Shown: piece by piece, positions 1 through 10,740 of the stretch | How the letters are laid out: every line of letters starts with the position of its first letter | How positions within the stretch are numbered: position 1 is the first letter of the stretch | Assembly: GCA_032622095.1 (NCBI GenBank) | Contig: CP136064.1 | Location: 212,180,205 to 212,244,204 of the forward strand | Direction: 5' to 3' | Length of the DNA stretch: 64,000 bases | Source of the DNA: Siphonodentalium dalli | Taxonomy: Eukaryota; Mollusca; Scaphopoda; Gadilida; Siphonodentaliidae | Made by a program: the position numbers and the translations under genes | Notes under the pieces: model-generated | The model's input: only the letters and a program-made list of their open reading frames with translations | What the model was told of the DNA's origin: nothing | Databases searched by the model: none

Positions 1-1592
1 CTGCGATTCCTCTAAAAATTTGATGATGATGCTGATATCCTTGTCCTTTCGTTGGGCTTCTTGGATTTCTGTTTTACTTCTCGGGATAATCCATTGTAAG
101 CTCACTGGTTCATCATTCTTCTCAGTTGTACTCTGTTCCATCGTTTTAACTTCAGCCACAGTCATTGCTGGTACATCTGACATATCACATGGAGCTTCTT
201 TCTCTAAATCTACCTTAGCCTGCTGTCTATTGCAGTGGTCAAATTCTTCACACGGTCTCCTTGATAGCCCATCTGCATTATTATGAAGCCTTCCAGGTCT
301 ATGCTCGATCTTAAAGTCATACATTTCCAATAAGTTTATCCATCAAGCAAGTTGGCCTTCTTGGTTCTTAAATCGATGGAGCCCGACAAGTGCTCCGTGA
401 TCACTTCTCACAAGGAACTTGGTGTTGAACAAGTATGGAAGTGTTTAACTGATTCAACTACTGCCAGCAATTCCTTCTGTGTGATGCAGTAATTGCGTTC
501 TGGTTTTAATACCGTTCTACTAAAGTAGGCTAGGCATGCTCCCCATCTTCAAATTTCTGCGTCAACACGGCCCCCAAGCTATTATGACTCGCATCCGTGT
601 CCAGGATAAAGGACGTCTGAAAATCCGGATATTTCAGGACAGGATCTTTCATTAATGCTTCTTTCAATTTCATGAATGAATCTTGGCATTCGTCGGACCA
701 CCCAAATTGGTTTTTCTTCTCCGTCAACTTGTGAAGTGGCTTGGTGATTTTGGCGAAGTTCTTTATGAACTTCCTATAATAGGAACACGTCCCTAAGAAA
801 CTCCGTACATCCTTCACATTTCTAAGTTGACCCCATGACTGTATGGCTTGGGCCTTTGCTGGGTCAGGCTCTACTCCTTTATCCGACACTATGTGCCCAA
901 GAAAATGGAATTTGTCGTGGAAAAGGTGGCATTTCTTGGGCGACACTTTAAGACCTGCATCACTAATCCTTTCCAACACCTCATCCAACTTTGAACAATG
1001 CTCTTCAAAATTCTTTGATAACACCAATACGTCGTCTATATAGAGGACACAGGTGTGCCACTGCAACCCAGCCAACACCATCTCCATCATTCGCTCAAAT
1101 GTCGCACCTGCATTGCAGAGGCCGAATGGCATAGACCGGAATTGATACTGCGAATTTGCGGTGATGTTGGATGTAACAAATGCTGTCTTAGGCCGGTCTT
1201 TCTCAGCCAGAGGAAACTGCCAATACCCAGCAACTAGATCAATCCCAGAGTAATACTTGGACCCCCGCAATGCCTCTATGCTTTCATCAATCATGGGTAG
1301 AGGGTATGGGTCCTTTACCGTCACATCAACTAGGACTACAGGGCTAGCCCAGCTTGACTTAGCTTCCTCTATCAGCTGCCAGCATTCGTTCTATTTCTGG
1401 CTCTCCCTGGCATCGCAATGTATATGGTACCCGGCGAGGTGGTTGCCTGATTGGTATCGCATCTCCTGTCTCGATGGTATGTTCCACTAAATGGGTACGA
1501 CCAAGGTCTTCTTTACTCTTTGAAAATATTTTTCTGTGTTTTATCAACAACTCTACAACATTTTCTTCTGCACTCCATTCAACTCCCCACAT
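1..1592 (-). pseudogene. pol remnant: reverse transcriptase, RNase H, start of integrase linker
   Basis: The 1592-1359 segment holds the pre-RT region (TGDAIPIRQPPRR), and 1324-530 holds the RT palm: first catalytic Asp in YYSGIDLVAGY, RSMPFGLCNAGATF, the YIDD active site at residues 95-98 of that frame, then HFLGHIVS and the connection. RNase H starts at FILDTDASHNSLGAVL and continues below 530 in other frames (AYFSRT, SDHGAL, HRPGRLHNNADGLS). Between 1359 and 1324 the frame shifts after EIERMLAAD, and the segment that normally links the VVLV strand to VTVKDPYPLP is missing, so RT lost part of its fingers region. Another frameshift lies near 440-460, and an in-frame stop (near 345) replaces the residue before the conserved Trp of RNase H. 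The last readable residues resemble the pre-integrase linker. Not functional. Confidence 0.93.
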
Positions 1593-2353
1593 TGTTCCAT
1601 TAGAATTTCCATATGTTCCGGCAAGCTTGGTGGTTCATGACCAGATATGTCAGTCTCTGTTATTCTGACCTCTTCAGTGCTTGAAAATTCTTTGTGTTAT
1701 ATTCTTTGGGATATACAATGAGTCCTGATGAGTTCGTCTTCAGCTACATGTGTCTGCGCATATAGCTTTTTGGTCAGTGAACCCAGGTTCATTATTCGTA
1801 TTTGAACCACGCTATGGTTCGTGTCAAAGATACTGTGTGCTATCAAGAGTCCTTTGTCTGATCATCCCTGACTAGCTGTTATCATGCCATGTCTCCCAAC
1901 CTGATCCGCCTTCTCAATAACGGCTGCCACAACCATCTCCGATGCTGGAGGAATGATGACATATTCCTGTAAAGTTAGCTTGAACAGAGTTTCTATTTGA
2001 CTCTCCAATGAACATTTAAATGGCACTCCTTTCAGTTTGAGTACAGATGCCTTGAAGTCAAGCTCACACTCGTTTTGACTCAGAAAATCATATCCCAATA
2101 TAGTATTAAGTTTGGCCACAATCATACAGCTATAACAATCAATCTGCCCAACTTGAATAGGAAAAGTGGCCAAACCACATGGCGTCACTTTCTCCCCATC
2201 AGCCATCTTGAGTAGGCAGTTGTTTTTAAGCAGCGTTGGCCTCAGGTTCCTGTCTAATTGGTCATATATCTTGGAGTGGAGTACAGACACAGAGGCACGT
2301 GTATCAATAAGGCAATTTGTTTCAAAGCCACAAATGTTAACTTTCAGGAACAT
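1593..2353 (-). pseudogene. pol remnant: retropepsin-like aspartic protease and protease-RT linker
   Basis: The open part (2353-1862, 163 residues) is a clan AA protease: NCLIDTRASVSVLH at residues 13-26 takes the place of the catalytic loop, and TILGYDFLS near residue 88 is the family's conserved ILGxDF strand. The catalytic loop reads Asp-Thr-Arg instead of Asp-Thr/Ser-Gly; the Gly is essentially invariant in active retropepsins, so this copy is probably inactive. Positions 1861-1593 continue in a shifted frame as the linker (GLLIAH, LYAQTHVAEDE, LPEHMEIL) with several stops. In an intact element this enzyme would process the Gag-Pol polyprotein. Confidence 0.88.
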
Positions 2354-2460
2354 CCCATCATGTTGTGGTTCTCTTATTTCAAATATATGTTGGGGTCTTG
2401 TTAAAATATCATCAAAAGTATCATTGGTTGCTGTTTTCTGACCCGCGGAAACAGCACAAA

Positions 2461-4827
2461 TTAGTTTTCCGAAGTCTTATTCTCAGTTTCATTGGAATCC
2501 TGTCTTCTCATGTTATTTGCCCTCTTCATTTTTAAATCTCGCTGTTTCTTGAAGCACTTGTCTTCCGTATGGTTAGTATGCTTGCAATAATTGCAGTGTT
2601 CTCTTGGGTATCTATCTTTTCTCATAGCGCCCTCTACCGCATCTGTCACGATATTTCTCAAATGTTCAGTCTCTTGTGGACTACTTGAACCTTCACTGTT
2701 TGATTCTATATCGTATTCATCAATTTGTCTTACTCTGTGTCGGCTGGCTGAGTGTCTCTTGTTCATACTCATAATTGAGTGCTAGCGACAATGCTAGGTC
2801 AATGCTTTCTATCCCGCACCTTGATAAATTGCCCACTCCATTTCGGAGTCTTGGAGCGCATCTCGAAAAGCCTTATATGCCAGACTATCACGTATTTCCA
2901 TACTGGCAGTTGGGTATGCCATCCTCACGAGGCGTATAATTTCCTGTGCTAGCTCTGGTAGACCCTCTCGTTATCTTCTACGCCTGGCTCCCAGCTGAGC
3001 ATGATACATTTCGCATTGATTTTTAGGCTCAAAGCGAGAAGTAAGCACAGCTAAAAGTTCTTCATAATCACCTAACTGGTATAGACTCAAGTCGGCCAAC
3101 ACCCCTCTTGCTGAGCCCTTCAGATGAATTCCCAGCTGTATTATTTTCTCATTCTGTGTCCAATTATTTCCCTTTGCCACCAGGTTGAAATGGGCCATAT
3201 AGTCTGTCCAGCTGCTTCGCCCATCATATACGTCGGGTCTATGCATATGGCTCTCTCTATTCAATTTCTGTGCATAAGTATTACGTGGATAGACAGTGTT
3301 TCTATCATTACTCTGATTCATCCTATCCGAAGGTATAGCATGATAATTTGCCTGCATTTCGGCCATATCCCCATATGGCACATATCTTTGTGACCTCTCT
3401 GTACGGTCCTGATCACACATAGGATATCCTTCCCTGACCTGTGCTATGGGTTTTCCATAATGTGGCCTTTCTCCCCAGCCATAATTTGACTGCATCAAAT
3501 TATCTGACTGCTGTCTATGGGGTGTCCTATCCGGAGAATAACTATCTCTTTCAATGTGTCGACCCGTATATATACTATAATCATCATTGTGGACAGGATA
3601 CCTTCTGTATTCGCTTCCTGAATTGTCTTTAAAGCATTCAAAATGATTGCTTTTCTCTCTACTATTTTCCACTCTATTCGGCCCGCCATGTGTGGTACAA
3701 TGCATTCTATTATCCTCTGGTGCCATCGTGGAACACCTCCTATAATCATTCTCTGCAATATCTCTATGTAACATAGTATTTTCTCTCCTCTGAAATTCGT
3801 CGGCGCTATTATCCAACCGCCCGCTACTAGCATTCCTCAATTCGCTGCAATCAGCAATCCAATTTCCGCACTTCCTGTTTATATGTGAAAATTCATGGCG
3901 GTCATTTTGAACATCCTCCCTGAATTCGGGACCATAATATTGCGAATTATTTGCCAGCGAGTGTCTGTCATGACTTGTCTTTTTGTGAAGAGGATCTTCG
4001 AGTTCCACTGCAGCCGGGACGTGTCTTCTATACCCTGAACTTGACACAACACCCCCGAGGTGAGTGTATTTTACCGACGTCGAATTTTGTGTTTCTCCCC
4101 AATGGCAATATTTTGTATTGACATTTGAATGACAATATCCATTGGTGTTTTCTGTGCATGATAAATCATTAGTGGCATTGAATTTTGGGGAATACGATCT
4201 GTTATCTCTATGCATTATGTCTGTAACTCTGTTCTTTTCTTGGAATCTGATGTTTTGGTCATTTATGTGACCACCATCAAATGACCGATCCTGCCTTTTG
4301 AACCTGATTCCGGTTTGCTTGGACTCGATTAAGATCTTGCCCGGTGTTCATTACAATGAAATCAGTCATTCTAGCATCACCACCAGATACATCTTGTTGT
4401 CCCCTGTGGTCTCTCATTCTGCGTTCATGACTTTCAAAATTATCGACACCTCGCCTTCCTTGAGAACTTTCGTTTCTCATTCTATCTGAGCCATCGTACA
4501 TGTTAACAAAGCTCTGCCCTTGCACAGCATCGCCCTTGCATACATTGTGACTGTGGATTACATTCACCTCTCTCTCAGTCTCAAATCTCCGGCCTCTCAT
4601 TTCTCTACTATCAAATCTATCAGCCGGTAGCTCTCGTCTTTCTCTATCACCATGTTCCCTACTTTCTCTCTCTCTCGATTTCTGCTATGCAAACCTCTGT
4701 GAACTTCCATCTGCATTTCTACCTCATGCTGTCTTGCGTAAGTAGTGTTCTGGTCATGCTCATCGCTACTTGCATCGACCTCTCTTTCTGTCTCTATCGC
4801 TCTCTCTCTCTTTTGCCTTTCTTTCAA
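2461..4827 (-). pseudogene. gag remnant with CCHC zinc knuckle and long hydrophilic N-terminal region
   Basis: Four frames on the minus strand together look like a Gag. The 4827-4597 and 4600-4277 segments are Arg/Glu/Asp/Asn-rich with no recognised fold. The 4215-2971 segment (414 residues) is also hydrophilic until its last ~90 residues, which match the Ty3-type capsid pattern: W(T)DYMAHFNLVAKGN, IIQLGIHLKGSARGVLADL, YEELLAVLTSRFEP. A frameshift after GARRRR at 2971 moves the capsid C-terminus (AQEIIRLVRMAYP, AYKAFRDALQDSE, LALSLALNYEYE) to other frames at 2960-2770. The 2772-2461 segment carries a zinc knuckle C-x2-C-x4-H-x4-C at residues 60-73, the nucleic-acid-binding module. Gag normally packages the element's RNA. 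Start codons are uncertain because of the decay. Confidence 0.85.
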
Positions 4828-4978
4828 TTTACTGTTCCCGCATCTGAATTCACTGACACATCTCTGCGTTTCTTATTTCGGGTTTAGTCATTTTCCCAAA
4901 ATGTGTGGCGGGTTACCCAGGAATAAATCTGTGCTCTCCGATAATCTTTGACTTGATTTTGTCTGGTTTACAAACTAA

Positions 4979-4997
4979 AATCCCACCGCTGCCACCA
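4979..4997 (-). other. Primer binding site complementary to tRNA-Leu 3' end
   Basis: The plus-strand bases AATCCCACCGCTGCCACCA are those of the 3' end of animal tRNA-Leu (T-arm end, acceptor stem and added CCA). On the minus, element-sense strand this gives the TGG-first primer site directly inside the LTR, where minus-strand DNA synthesis starts. The tRNA match is recalled from general knowledge of Leu tRNA acceptor sequences, not searched. Confidence 0.8.
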
Positions 4998-5001
4998 CTT
5001 T

Positions 5002-5500
5002 TGTAATGTGGAAGGGTAGGGGGTCTTAAATGATATTTAAGACTGATAATTGATATAGGTCGAGCGGATTTATGACGTTCCCAACCTGTTACAAATTTAA
5101 TAGAGTGCCTTAGTTGACCATTCTTGGGTACAAGATCCGGACTTGTCTTGAGTTCCTGTTGGGGCGTGATCAATCAACGTGACTAGATATGAAAATGAAA
5201 TGCTCCAATTTATTGGATAACAATAACATGTCGAATTGTAGTATCATATTCATAGGCCATTGGTATAGTTATTGTAGTTATTGCATCTGTTGGAGGTATG
5301 CCTCTGGATAGACTGGGCATTCACTTGAGTCTTGGCATGTTTATTCAATTAATCTCTGTAATTCATCACCTTTCTACTCTAGCACCTTAGATTGTAATTC
5401 CGTATCATGGTCACTAACGTCTATTCAAAGATTACTTCCTGTTGACTGATCCCCAAATGTGGGTAGTAGTGGCTTAAATATTTATGAACCCCATCTCAAA
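5002..5500 (-). repeat. 5' LTR of the gypsy element (inner edge clear, outer edge uncertain)
   Basis: The inner edge is placed at 5002, where the minus strand ends ...CCACATTACA four bases before the primer site; a CA end fits LTR termini. On the minus strand an AATAAA lies at about 5345-5340 and a TATA-like ATAAATATTTAAG near 5490-5475, which fits an LTR with its own promoter and polyadenylation signal. The outer edge cannot be set without the other LTR. Confidence 0.45.
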
Positions 5501-6137
5501 ATATATCTATCTACGCCCATGCGTAATTTGAACCCATCATCCCAATATGACTACGATTTTATTGACCCCGTGAACCTTCGCACGTCGTCAAAGGGTTAAT
5601 GCATGTGTGCGCAATACACCAAGCGATAATCCGACATATCGACATTCGCACGCGTTTCATTGCGGTGACAACCATTAACTCAGCCTCGTATACTTGTAAT
5701 TTTAACACCTGTTCTACCCGATGTGTGTTATTTCTGTACTATGGAACTCCCTAAGTTGGTAATTTATCAGCCCGTCAAGCGAGTTCTTGTTTTTCCCCAC
5801 GATAGACAATTCGAGTACTATAGAATAACAAAAAGGTGCAGCGTTGGAACACTCCATTCGCCCCAAAAACCGAGCAGCTTGCTACTGAAATGAATCCCAG
5901 TTACAGAATGCCTCTCCGAGAATATTATATAAGTAAGTTCACAACGATGTATGGTTTGAAAAAGGGTAATCGCCTATTGTTAAATTCCAATATACAATGC
6001 AAGGAATTTACAATAATACAATTGTTCGAGTACTATAGAACACAAGTCTCGCTTTACAAGACTAGGAAATTACCGAGGAACGTTGTCCACGTGTTCAAAC
6101 ACGGCTATTGGAAATCTATAGTACAGGGCCCAGGTTC
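5501..6137. other. No gene recognised; short open frame only
   Basis: A 101-codon open frame at 5836-6141 (plus) matches no family I recognise and is bounded by repeats. The segment CGAGTACTATAGAA occurs twice, near 5812 and 6026, suggesting an old local duplication. I do not annotate a gene here. Confidence 0.4.
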
Positions 6138-6447
6138 TTAACTCATAGAATGGAGAAAAATAAAACAGATGTGTTTGACCCGGCACTTAATCGTCGGTCT
6201 CTGGTGGTTACATGGTAGAGAATGATACTGCCTCTAGCTGCAAATAACTGTTGATTCATATAATTATATAGCAAAATGAAGGGAATAATTTAGTTTAAAC
6301 TAAATTATTCCCTTCAGTTTGTTATATATGTGAATAAAAATGCACAGCTAGAGGCAGTATGATTCTCTATCATATGACCACCAGGGACCATTAACTAAGA
6401 GCCTTGACAAACATGTCTGTGTTATTGTTCTCCATTCTATGAGTTAA
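6138..6447. mobile_element. Foldback element with perfect central palindrome
   Basis: The outer ends TTAACTCATAGAATGGAGAA (6138-6157) and its exact reverse complement (6428-6447) bracket a ~310-bp imperfect inverted repeat. The centre, 6278-6315, is a perfect 38-bp palindrome around GTTTAAAC. The arms share blocks such as CTAGAGGCAGTAT(C/G)ATTCTC. No coding capacity. A non-autonomous foldback or MITE-type element is the simplest reading. Confidence 0.75.
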
Positions 6448-6450
6448 TAA

Positions 6451-6890
6451 AGGCCCATTAATTTTCGAGTCAACGATAATTTGTTATAGTGCCTTGATAT
6501 ACGGTTTTAATGACATAAAATATGATTAAAGTACTGTAATTCATCACCATTTGGAACGTCTGTGTATCAGAAGGTGCCCATGGAGTAATAGAAAATAGCT
6601 GAAATCATAAAATAATTTCCCCCGTTTAGCTCCCAGAATGCAACAGAATTCAAACTAAGATATAGAATTATTCCCATTCCATTGAAAACAATAGACTATG
6701 CAGTACAGTCTAGATGAAACTTAAGCACAAAAAAAACGTCGGTACCTCAACAAAAACAACATGTTGACAGTTTATTACACCGAATAAGTTGATAATATAA
6801 TGTTTTGGAGCTTCCTCTTTCAAATGGTATATAATATGGCATTTATTTTTATATAATACGATCTAGGGGGGTAGAAAATTAAGTGGGCCT
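6451..6890. mobile_element. MITE, family with AGGCCCACTTAATTTTCGA ends
   Basis: The left end AGGCCCATTAATTTTCGAG and right end GAAAATTAAGTGGGCCT are inverted. The element abuts the foldback element, starting three bases after it. Other copies lie at 11777-12217, 32431 onward and near 50940-51098, which support the boundaries. The left flank holds TTAATA; the right flank is TTGA, so the target duplication is decayed here. Confidence 0.75.
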
Positions 6891-6944
6891 TTGAGAACCG
6901 AGTCTTATATTTATATCAGATTTATGGATGAATTAACAATGTAC

Positions 6945-7050
6945 AGGAAGAGGCAGTATAGTTCTATACCAGAGACCGACGAATAAGTGCCTGGTCAAGC
7001 ACGCCTGTTTTATTTTTCTCCTGAAGGGAATAATTTCAGGAATACGAATG
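6945..7050. repeat. Half copy of the 6.1-6.4 kb foldback element
   Basis: AGAGGCAGTATAGTTCTATACCAGAG, GTGCCTGGTCAAGCACG, TTATTTTTCTC and GAAGGGAATAATTT appear in the order of one arm of the 6138-6447 element. Only one arm is present. Confidence 0.65.
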
Positions 7051-8407
7051 TTTTATTATAATTACTATTTTGTTTTTGGTCCGTCTAGACATTCGTCCGT
7101 CTATTCATATTTCGTTTCCGGATGATAACTTTAGTAGCTATATATAAAGTTCTACTAAGCTAAATGTAATTCACAACCACAAAAATTTCGATATTGTCTC
7201 CCACCTTTTGCCTCAATTTGTTGATATTGGATTCAATTTTCGTTTGTGATCGATGATAACTTTAGTTAATGTTGACTGAATTTGGTATGTAGGTTTAGGT
7301 TTACAACCATAGACTAGAGTTCATGTAATATCGAATGAGTAGAATAAATGGTGTATGTATGATTAGAAATAATTAAATACAGGTCCAGTGCGATTATGGG
7401 TTTCTTCGGCTCATTTTTACCAGAGGTAAAGACTTTTTATACTTTTTTATTCCTGTTAATAACGTCTGTTAGAGTCTCTTGATCACCACGAAGCTCAGTG
7501 TGACGATGCATTGACTCAAAATTCAAGCTCTTGAAGCGTGGATATTTCCAGTGATCCTTATCAGACGTATGGGCCATTTTCGACTTTAGATTTTTTAGTT
7601 TTATTTGTTTTCGTCTGATAACTTAAAATAAAAAACAATTTCGGCAATGCAATTTTAAACAAGACAAATGGCGTATATGTCATACCGTGCCTGGCGGGGC
7701 TCTAGTATGTATAATCTATATCTATATTTGTGAATGTCTGTCTGTCTTTGGTTTAAACAATATTTTATTTGAACTAAACAGAACATAATTACAAACAATA
7801 AATACATAACATATAATCTTAAAGTGTTCAAACGAGGATTGGGCAACACGCTTGGGGGCTTTTGTTAAGTCCTATCCACAGTAAATAAATGTTACCCCAA
7901 TAGATACCATTGGGGTATAGCAGACGGGTTTGGTTTTGTATGGTCCGAATAATAAAGTGTATAGATGAAGGGATAGGAAAGAGAAAGGGAAAGGGAGTGC
8001 AGGTAGTAGTTGAAAAGGGGTAGATAAACTTACCATTAACATCAGGATAAGATATGTCACGGAGAAATAAGAGAGGATTTTATCATGTTAAATTGATCAC
8101 CATGTATTGTCACAAGCCAATGAAGAATCTAAATTCAAAACAAATTTGATCACGCTACAACCCAATTGGAGAGAATTCGAAAACAGCGGGTTATCAGAAT
8201 TATTTCCATTCCATTAATGAGCTGTTTAGTTAATGTATTTAATAAGTATTTAATAAGTGACGAAGTGTGTATGTACCATAACTAATTATTCAATTATTGA
8301 TGGCGAGGTGGTAGGGCTAAAACACGCGCAGTGACTATAATTTAAGACTTTTACATACAGTTTATTAGTAACACGCGTGTTTCGGCTTTAACCATCTTAC
8401 CCGTTAG
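7051..8407. other. Non-coding; degenerate repeats and LINE 3' UTR
   Basis: GATGATAACTTTAGT recurs near 7120 and 7250, with a weaker version near 7610, like the decayed tail of a dispersed repeat. The last few hundred bases before 8407 are probably the 3' UTR of the LINE that follows on the minus strand. No gene seen. Confidence 0.4.
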
Positions 8408-9298
8408 TCAGAAACGCCCAGTACATATAATGAACTTCTGTACAACATCGAAAATTTTAATGTTCAAATCATCAGCGAGTTCAAGCGACCCATACAGAAG
8501 TACATCAGGTGATATTCTAATCGGTGGCAGAGCAGCAAACATTTCAGTTCTTGCTTGAGTATATAATGGACATTTCAAGAGAAAATGATATGCAGATTCA
8601 ATATCAAAACCACCACAAGGACACATCGGGGACTCTTTTAGGTGATTTGTGACAAGGTCTTTGTTCAGGTTACTGCATCCCAATCTGATTCTAGTATGAT
8701 AAACTTGAGCTTTACGAGGATAACTATGGTAATACAATTTAGCAATCTTTGAACGACCACTGTTAATGTTTCGTTTAAATTCTGCTAACGTTTCTGAAGA
8801 CCTTACTGAGTCCAATAAGCTGTTCCAAGCACGTGTGGCAGATGGTAGAAATGTATACATAAAGTAATTATTATTACTATCAGGTGGGTGGGTGCTGGGA
8901 TGTCTAAAAGTGTAGCCAGTTGAGGAAGAATCAGGTGGAATCATATTAGATAAATAGGATGGAGCTTTGTGTTTTGTCATATTGTAAAACTGAATTAATT
9001 TCTGCTTATGCCTGCGTTGTGCAAGCGGTTCCCAACATGGTTCAAGTAATAATTTCCTATCGCTAGCACTTCTAGTTGCCCCAGTGACTATTCTTGCCAT
9101 TTCATACTGGATATCCTCAATTCTATCACTCGTATACTTGGGGATATTATCCCAAACAGGTGATGCATACTCTAGGATAGGGCGAATAAATGAAAAATAT
9201 ATTGTTTCAAGAGACTTTCTGCTTAATCTAAATGTATGTCTTTTTACAAGGTTAATTCTCTTCCATGCCTTATCAATTATGCTACAGACGTGACTTTC
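8408..9298 (-). pseudogene. 5'-truncated non-LTR retrotransposon (LINE) ORF2 C-terminus
   Basis: One open frame runs on the minus strand from about 9298 (SHVCSIIDKAWKRINLVKR) to a TGA at 8408. It holds the region after the RT palm: SLETIYFSFIRPILEYASPVWDNIP, then RIEDIQYEMARIVTGATRS, LEPCWEPLAQRRHKQKL and KAPSYLSNMIP. It ends in a Cys/His motif (MCPCGGFDIESAYHFLLKCPLY) typical of CR1/jockey-like elements. The ATG at 9100 is internal; the conserved frame begins 66 codons earlier. Truncation at the 5' end with an intact 3' end is the usual outcome of target-primed reverse transcription. The frame is uninterrupted, so the insertion is fairly young, but without the catalytic palm or endonuclease it cannot move by itself. 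The exact clade is not assigned. Confidence 0.85.
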
Positions 9299-9337
9299 CC
9301 GTGACTGTCTGTCTTTCTGTCTTTCTGTGTTCTATAG

Positions 9338-10740
9338 AAATTCACAGGGGACCATCTAGGTGGCACCAAAGGGGTCTACTAGGGTTATCTGTTTACGAGA
9401 AAGATAATGGTGAGGGTAAGGATTTTATAAAGTGACGCCGTTGTTGTTTTGTCGCCGATTGCCACGAAACTTATATATAATCATCCCCATGATATAAGGA
9501 ATCTGAAGGTGTGGTTTAAATATGTCAAAAGTGGTACCGTTCGAGTTGGGGATGCACGGAAGGGGGAGGGGCACCAACATTGATAAACTAAGTTTAGCAC
9601 CGAGGGACCATCTAGATGGCACCAAATGGGTCTACTAGGGGTAACTTTTTACGAGGAAGATGATGGTGCGGGTTAGAATTTTCTAAAGTGACGCCGTTGT
9701 CTGGGGCAGAAAAGGGGGAGGGGCAGAAAAAATGTTTGTCGCCGATAGCCACGCAACTGATATGTAATCATTCCCATGATGTGAGGAATCTAATGGTGTT
9801 GTTTAATATGTCAAAAGTGGCGTCATTCGCGTCAGGGATGCACGGAAGGGGAGAGGGACACCAAAATTGATAAAACTAATTTTAGCGCCGATTTCCACCA
9901 AATTTATTTATATTCTTCTCCATGATACAAGGAATCTAATTGTGCGATTTAAAGACTCCAAATTGCTGTCGTTTGGATGAAAGATTGCGGGAGGAGCAAT
10001 CAATTTGATAAGAATGGGTTTAGTCGCCGATTGCCACCACACTTATACAATATCATCCCCATGGTATGAGGAGTCTAATGGTGTGGCTTAAATCTGGTAA
10101 AAGTGTCGTCATTCGAGTCAGGGGTGGTCTGAAAGTCAAAGGGGCACCAAAATTGATACGCAATAATTTTAGCTGCAATTTCCACCAACTTGATTCGCAT
10201 TCTTATCCATAAAACGAGGAGTCTGATCGTGTGCTGTTAGGGTGAGAGATGGGGGTGAGCGGGCACTAAATTTTATCAAAATTGATTTAGTCACCGATTA
10301 GTACCAAACTTATCAATAATCATCTTAATGATATCAGGGGTCTAATTGTGTTGTTTAAGGATGCCACAAGCTATCACAAGTGGGGGCAATTCGAGTCAGG
10401 GTGTAAAGAGGGTGAGAGGGGAAAAAAAGATCAACAATATGTTTAGCGCCGATTTCCACCAGATTGATACATATTCTTCTCCGTGATACGAGAAATCTAA
10501 TCGTGTGGTTTAGATATGCCAAATTGGTGTCGTTTGGATGAGAGATATGGGGGCCCTAAATTTGATATGAATTTGTATACTCGCCAAGTTTCACCAATTT
10601 TATTTATATTTTTATTATATTTCCATAATGAGTCTAAGTCTGTGGTTTAATCATGGGAGGGCCACCAAAACTGATAAAAAATATGTTTAGTACCAATAAC
10701 CATCAAATTCATGCATGTTCTTCTCAAATGATACGATGAA
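9338..10740. repeat. Degenerate tandem array, ~140-bp monomers in alternating forms
   Basis: A start motif of the form TTTAG(C/T)(G/C)CCGATT(T/G)CCACCA recurs near 9451, 9738, 9881, 10021, 10167, 10285, 10440, 10575 and 10688, mostly 110-156 bp apart. Each unit continues with ...TATTCTTCTCCATGATA(C/T)... and ...GTGTGGTTTAAATATG. Forms with GATTGCCACC and GATTTCCACC tend to alternate, which hints at a two-monomer higher-order unit. A second block (GGGACCATCTAG, GGTCTACTAGGG, GTGACGCCGTTGT) is duplicated at 9351-9452 and 9602-9702. Strongly diverged; no coding. Confidence 0.7.

Larger units (their letters stand above)
1..5500 (-). mobile_element. Ty3/gypsy LTR retrotransposon remnant
   Basis: Read on the minus strand, this block runs LTR edge, tRNA primer site, gag, aspartic protease, reverse transcriptase, RNase H and the start of the integrase linker, leaving the window at position 1. 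This is the gag-PR-RT-RH-IN order of Metaviridae (Ty3/gypsy). Every coding part carries stops, frameshifts, a deletion or a damaged active site, so the copy is dead. The integrase core and the 3' LTR lie outside the window. The outer LTR boundary near 5.5 kb is a guess because no second LTR is available for comparison. Order and domains are seen directly; the superfamily call is firm, the clade is not assigned. Confidence 0.92.

Noticed and set aside
5836-6141. 101-codon plus-strand frame
   Set aside because: No known motif, no splice or start context, adjacent to repeats on both sides.
8155-8230. Plus-strand TTQLERIRKQRVIRIIS-like segment resembling LINE RT thumb
   Set aside because: Too short (about 20 codons) to separate from chance.
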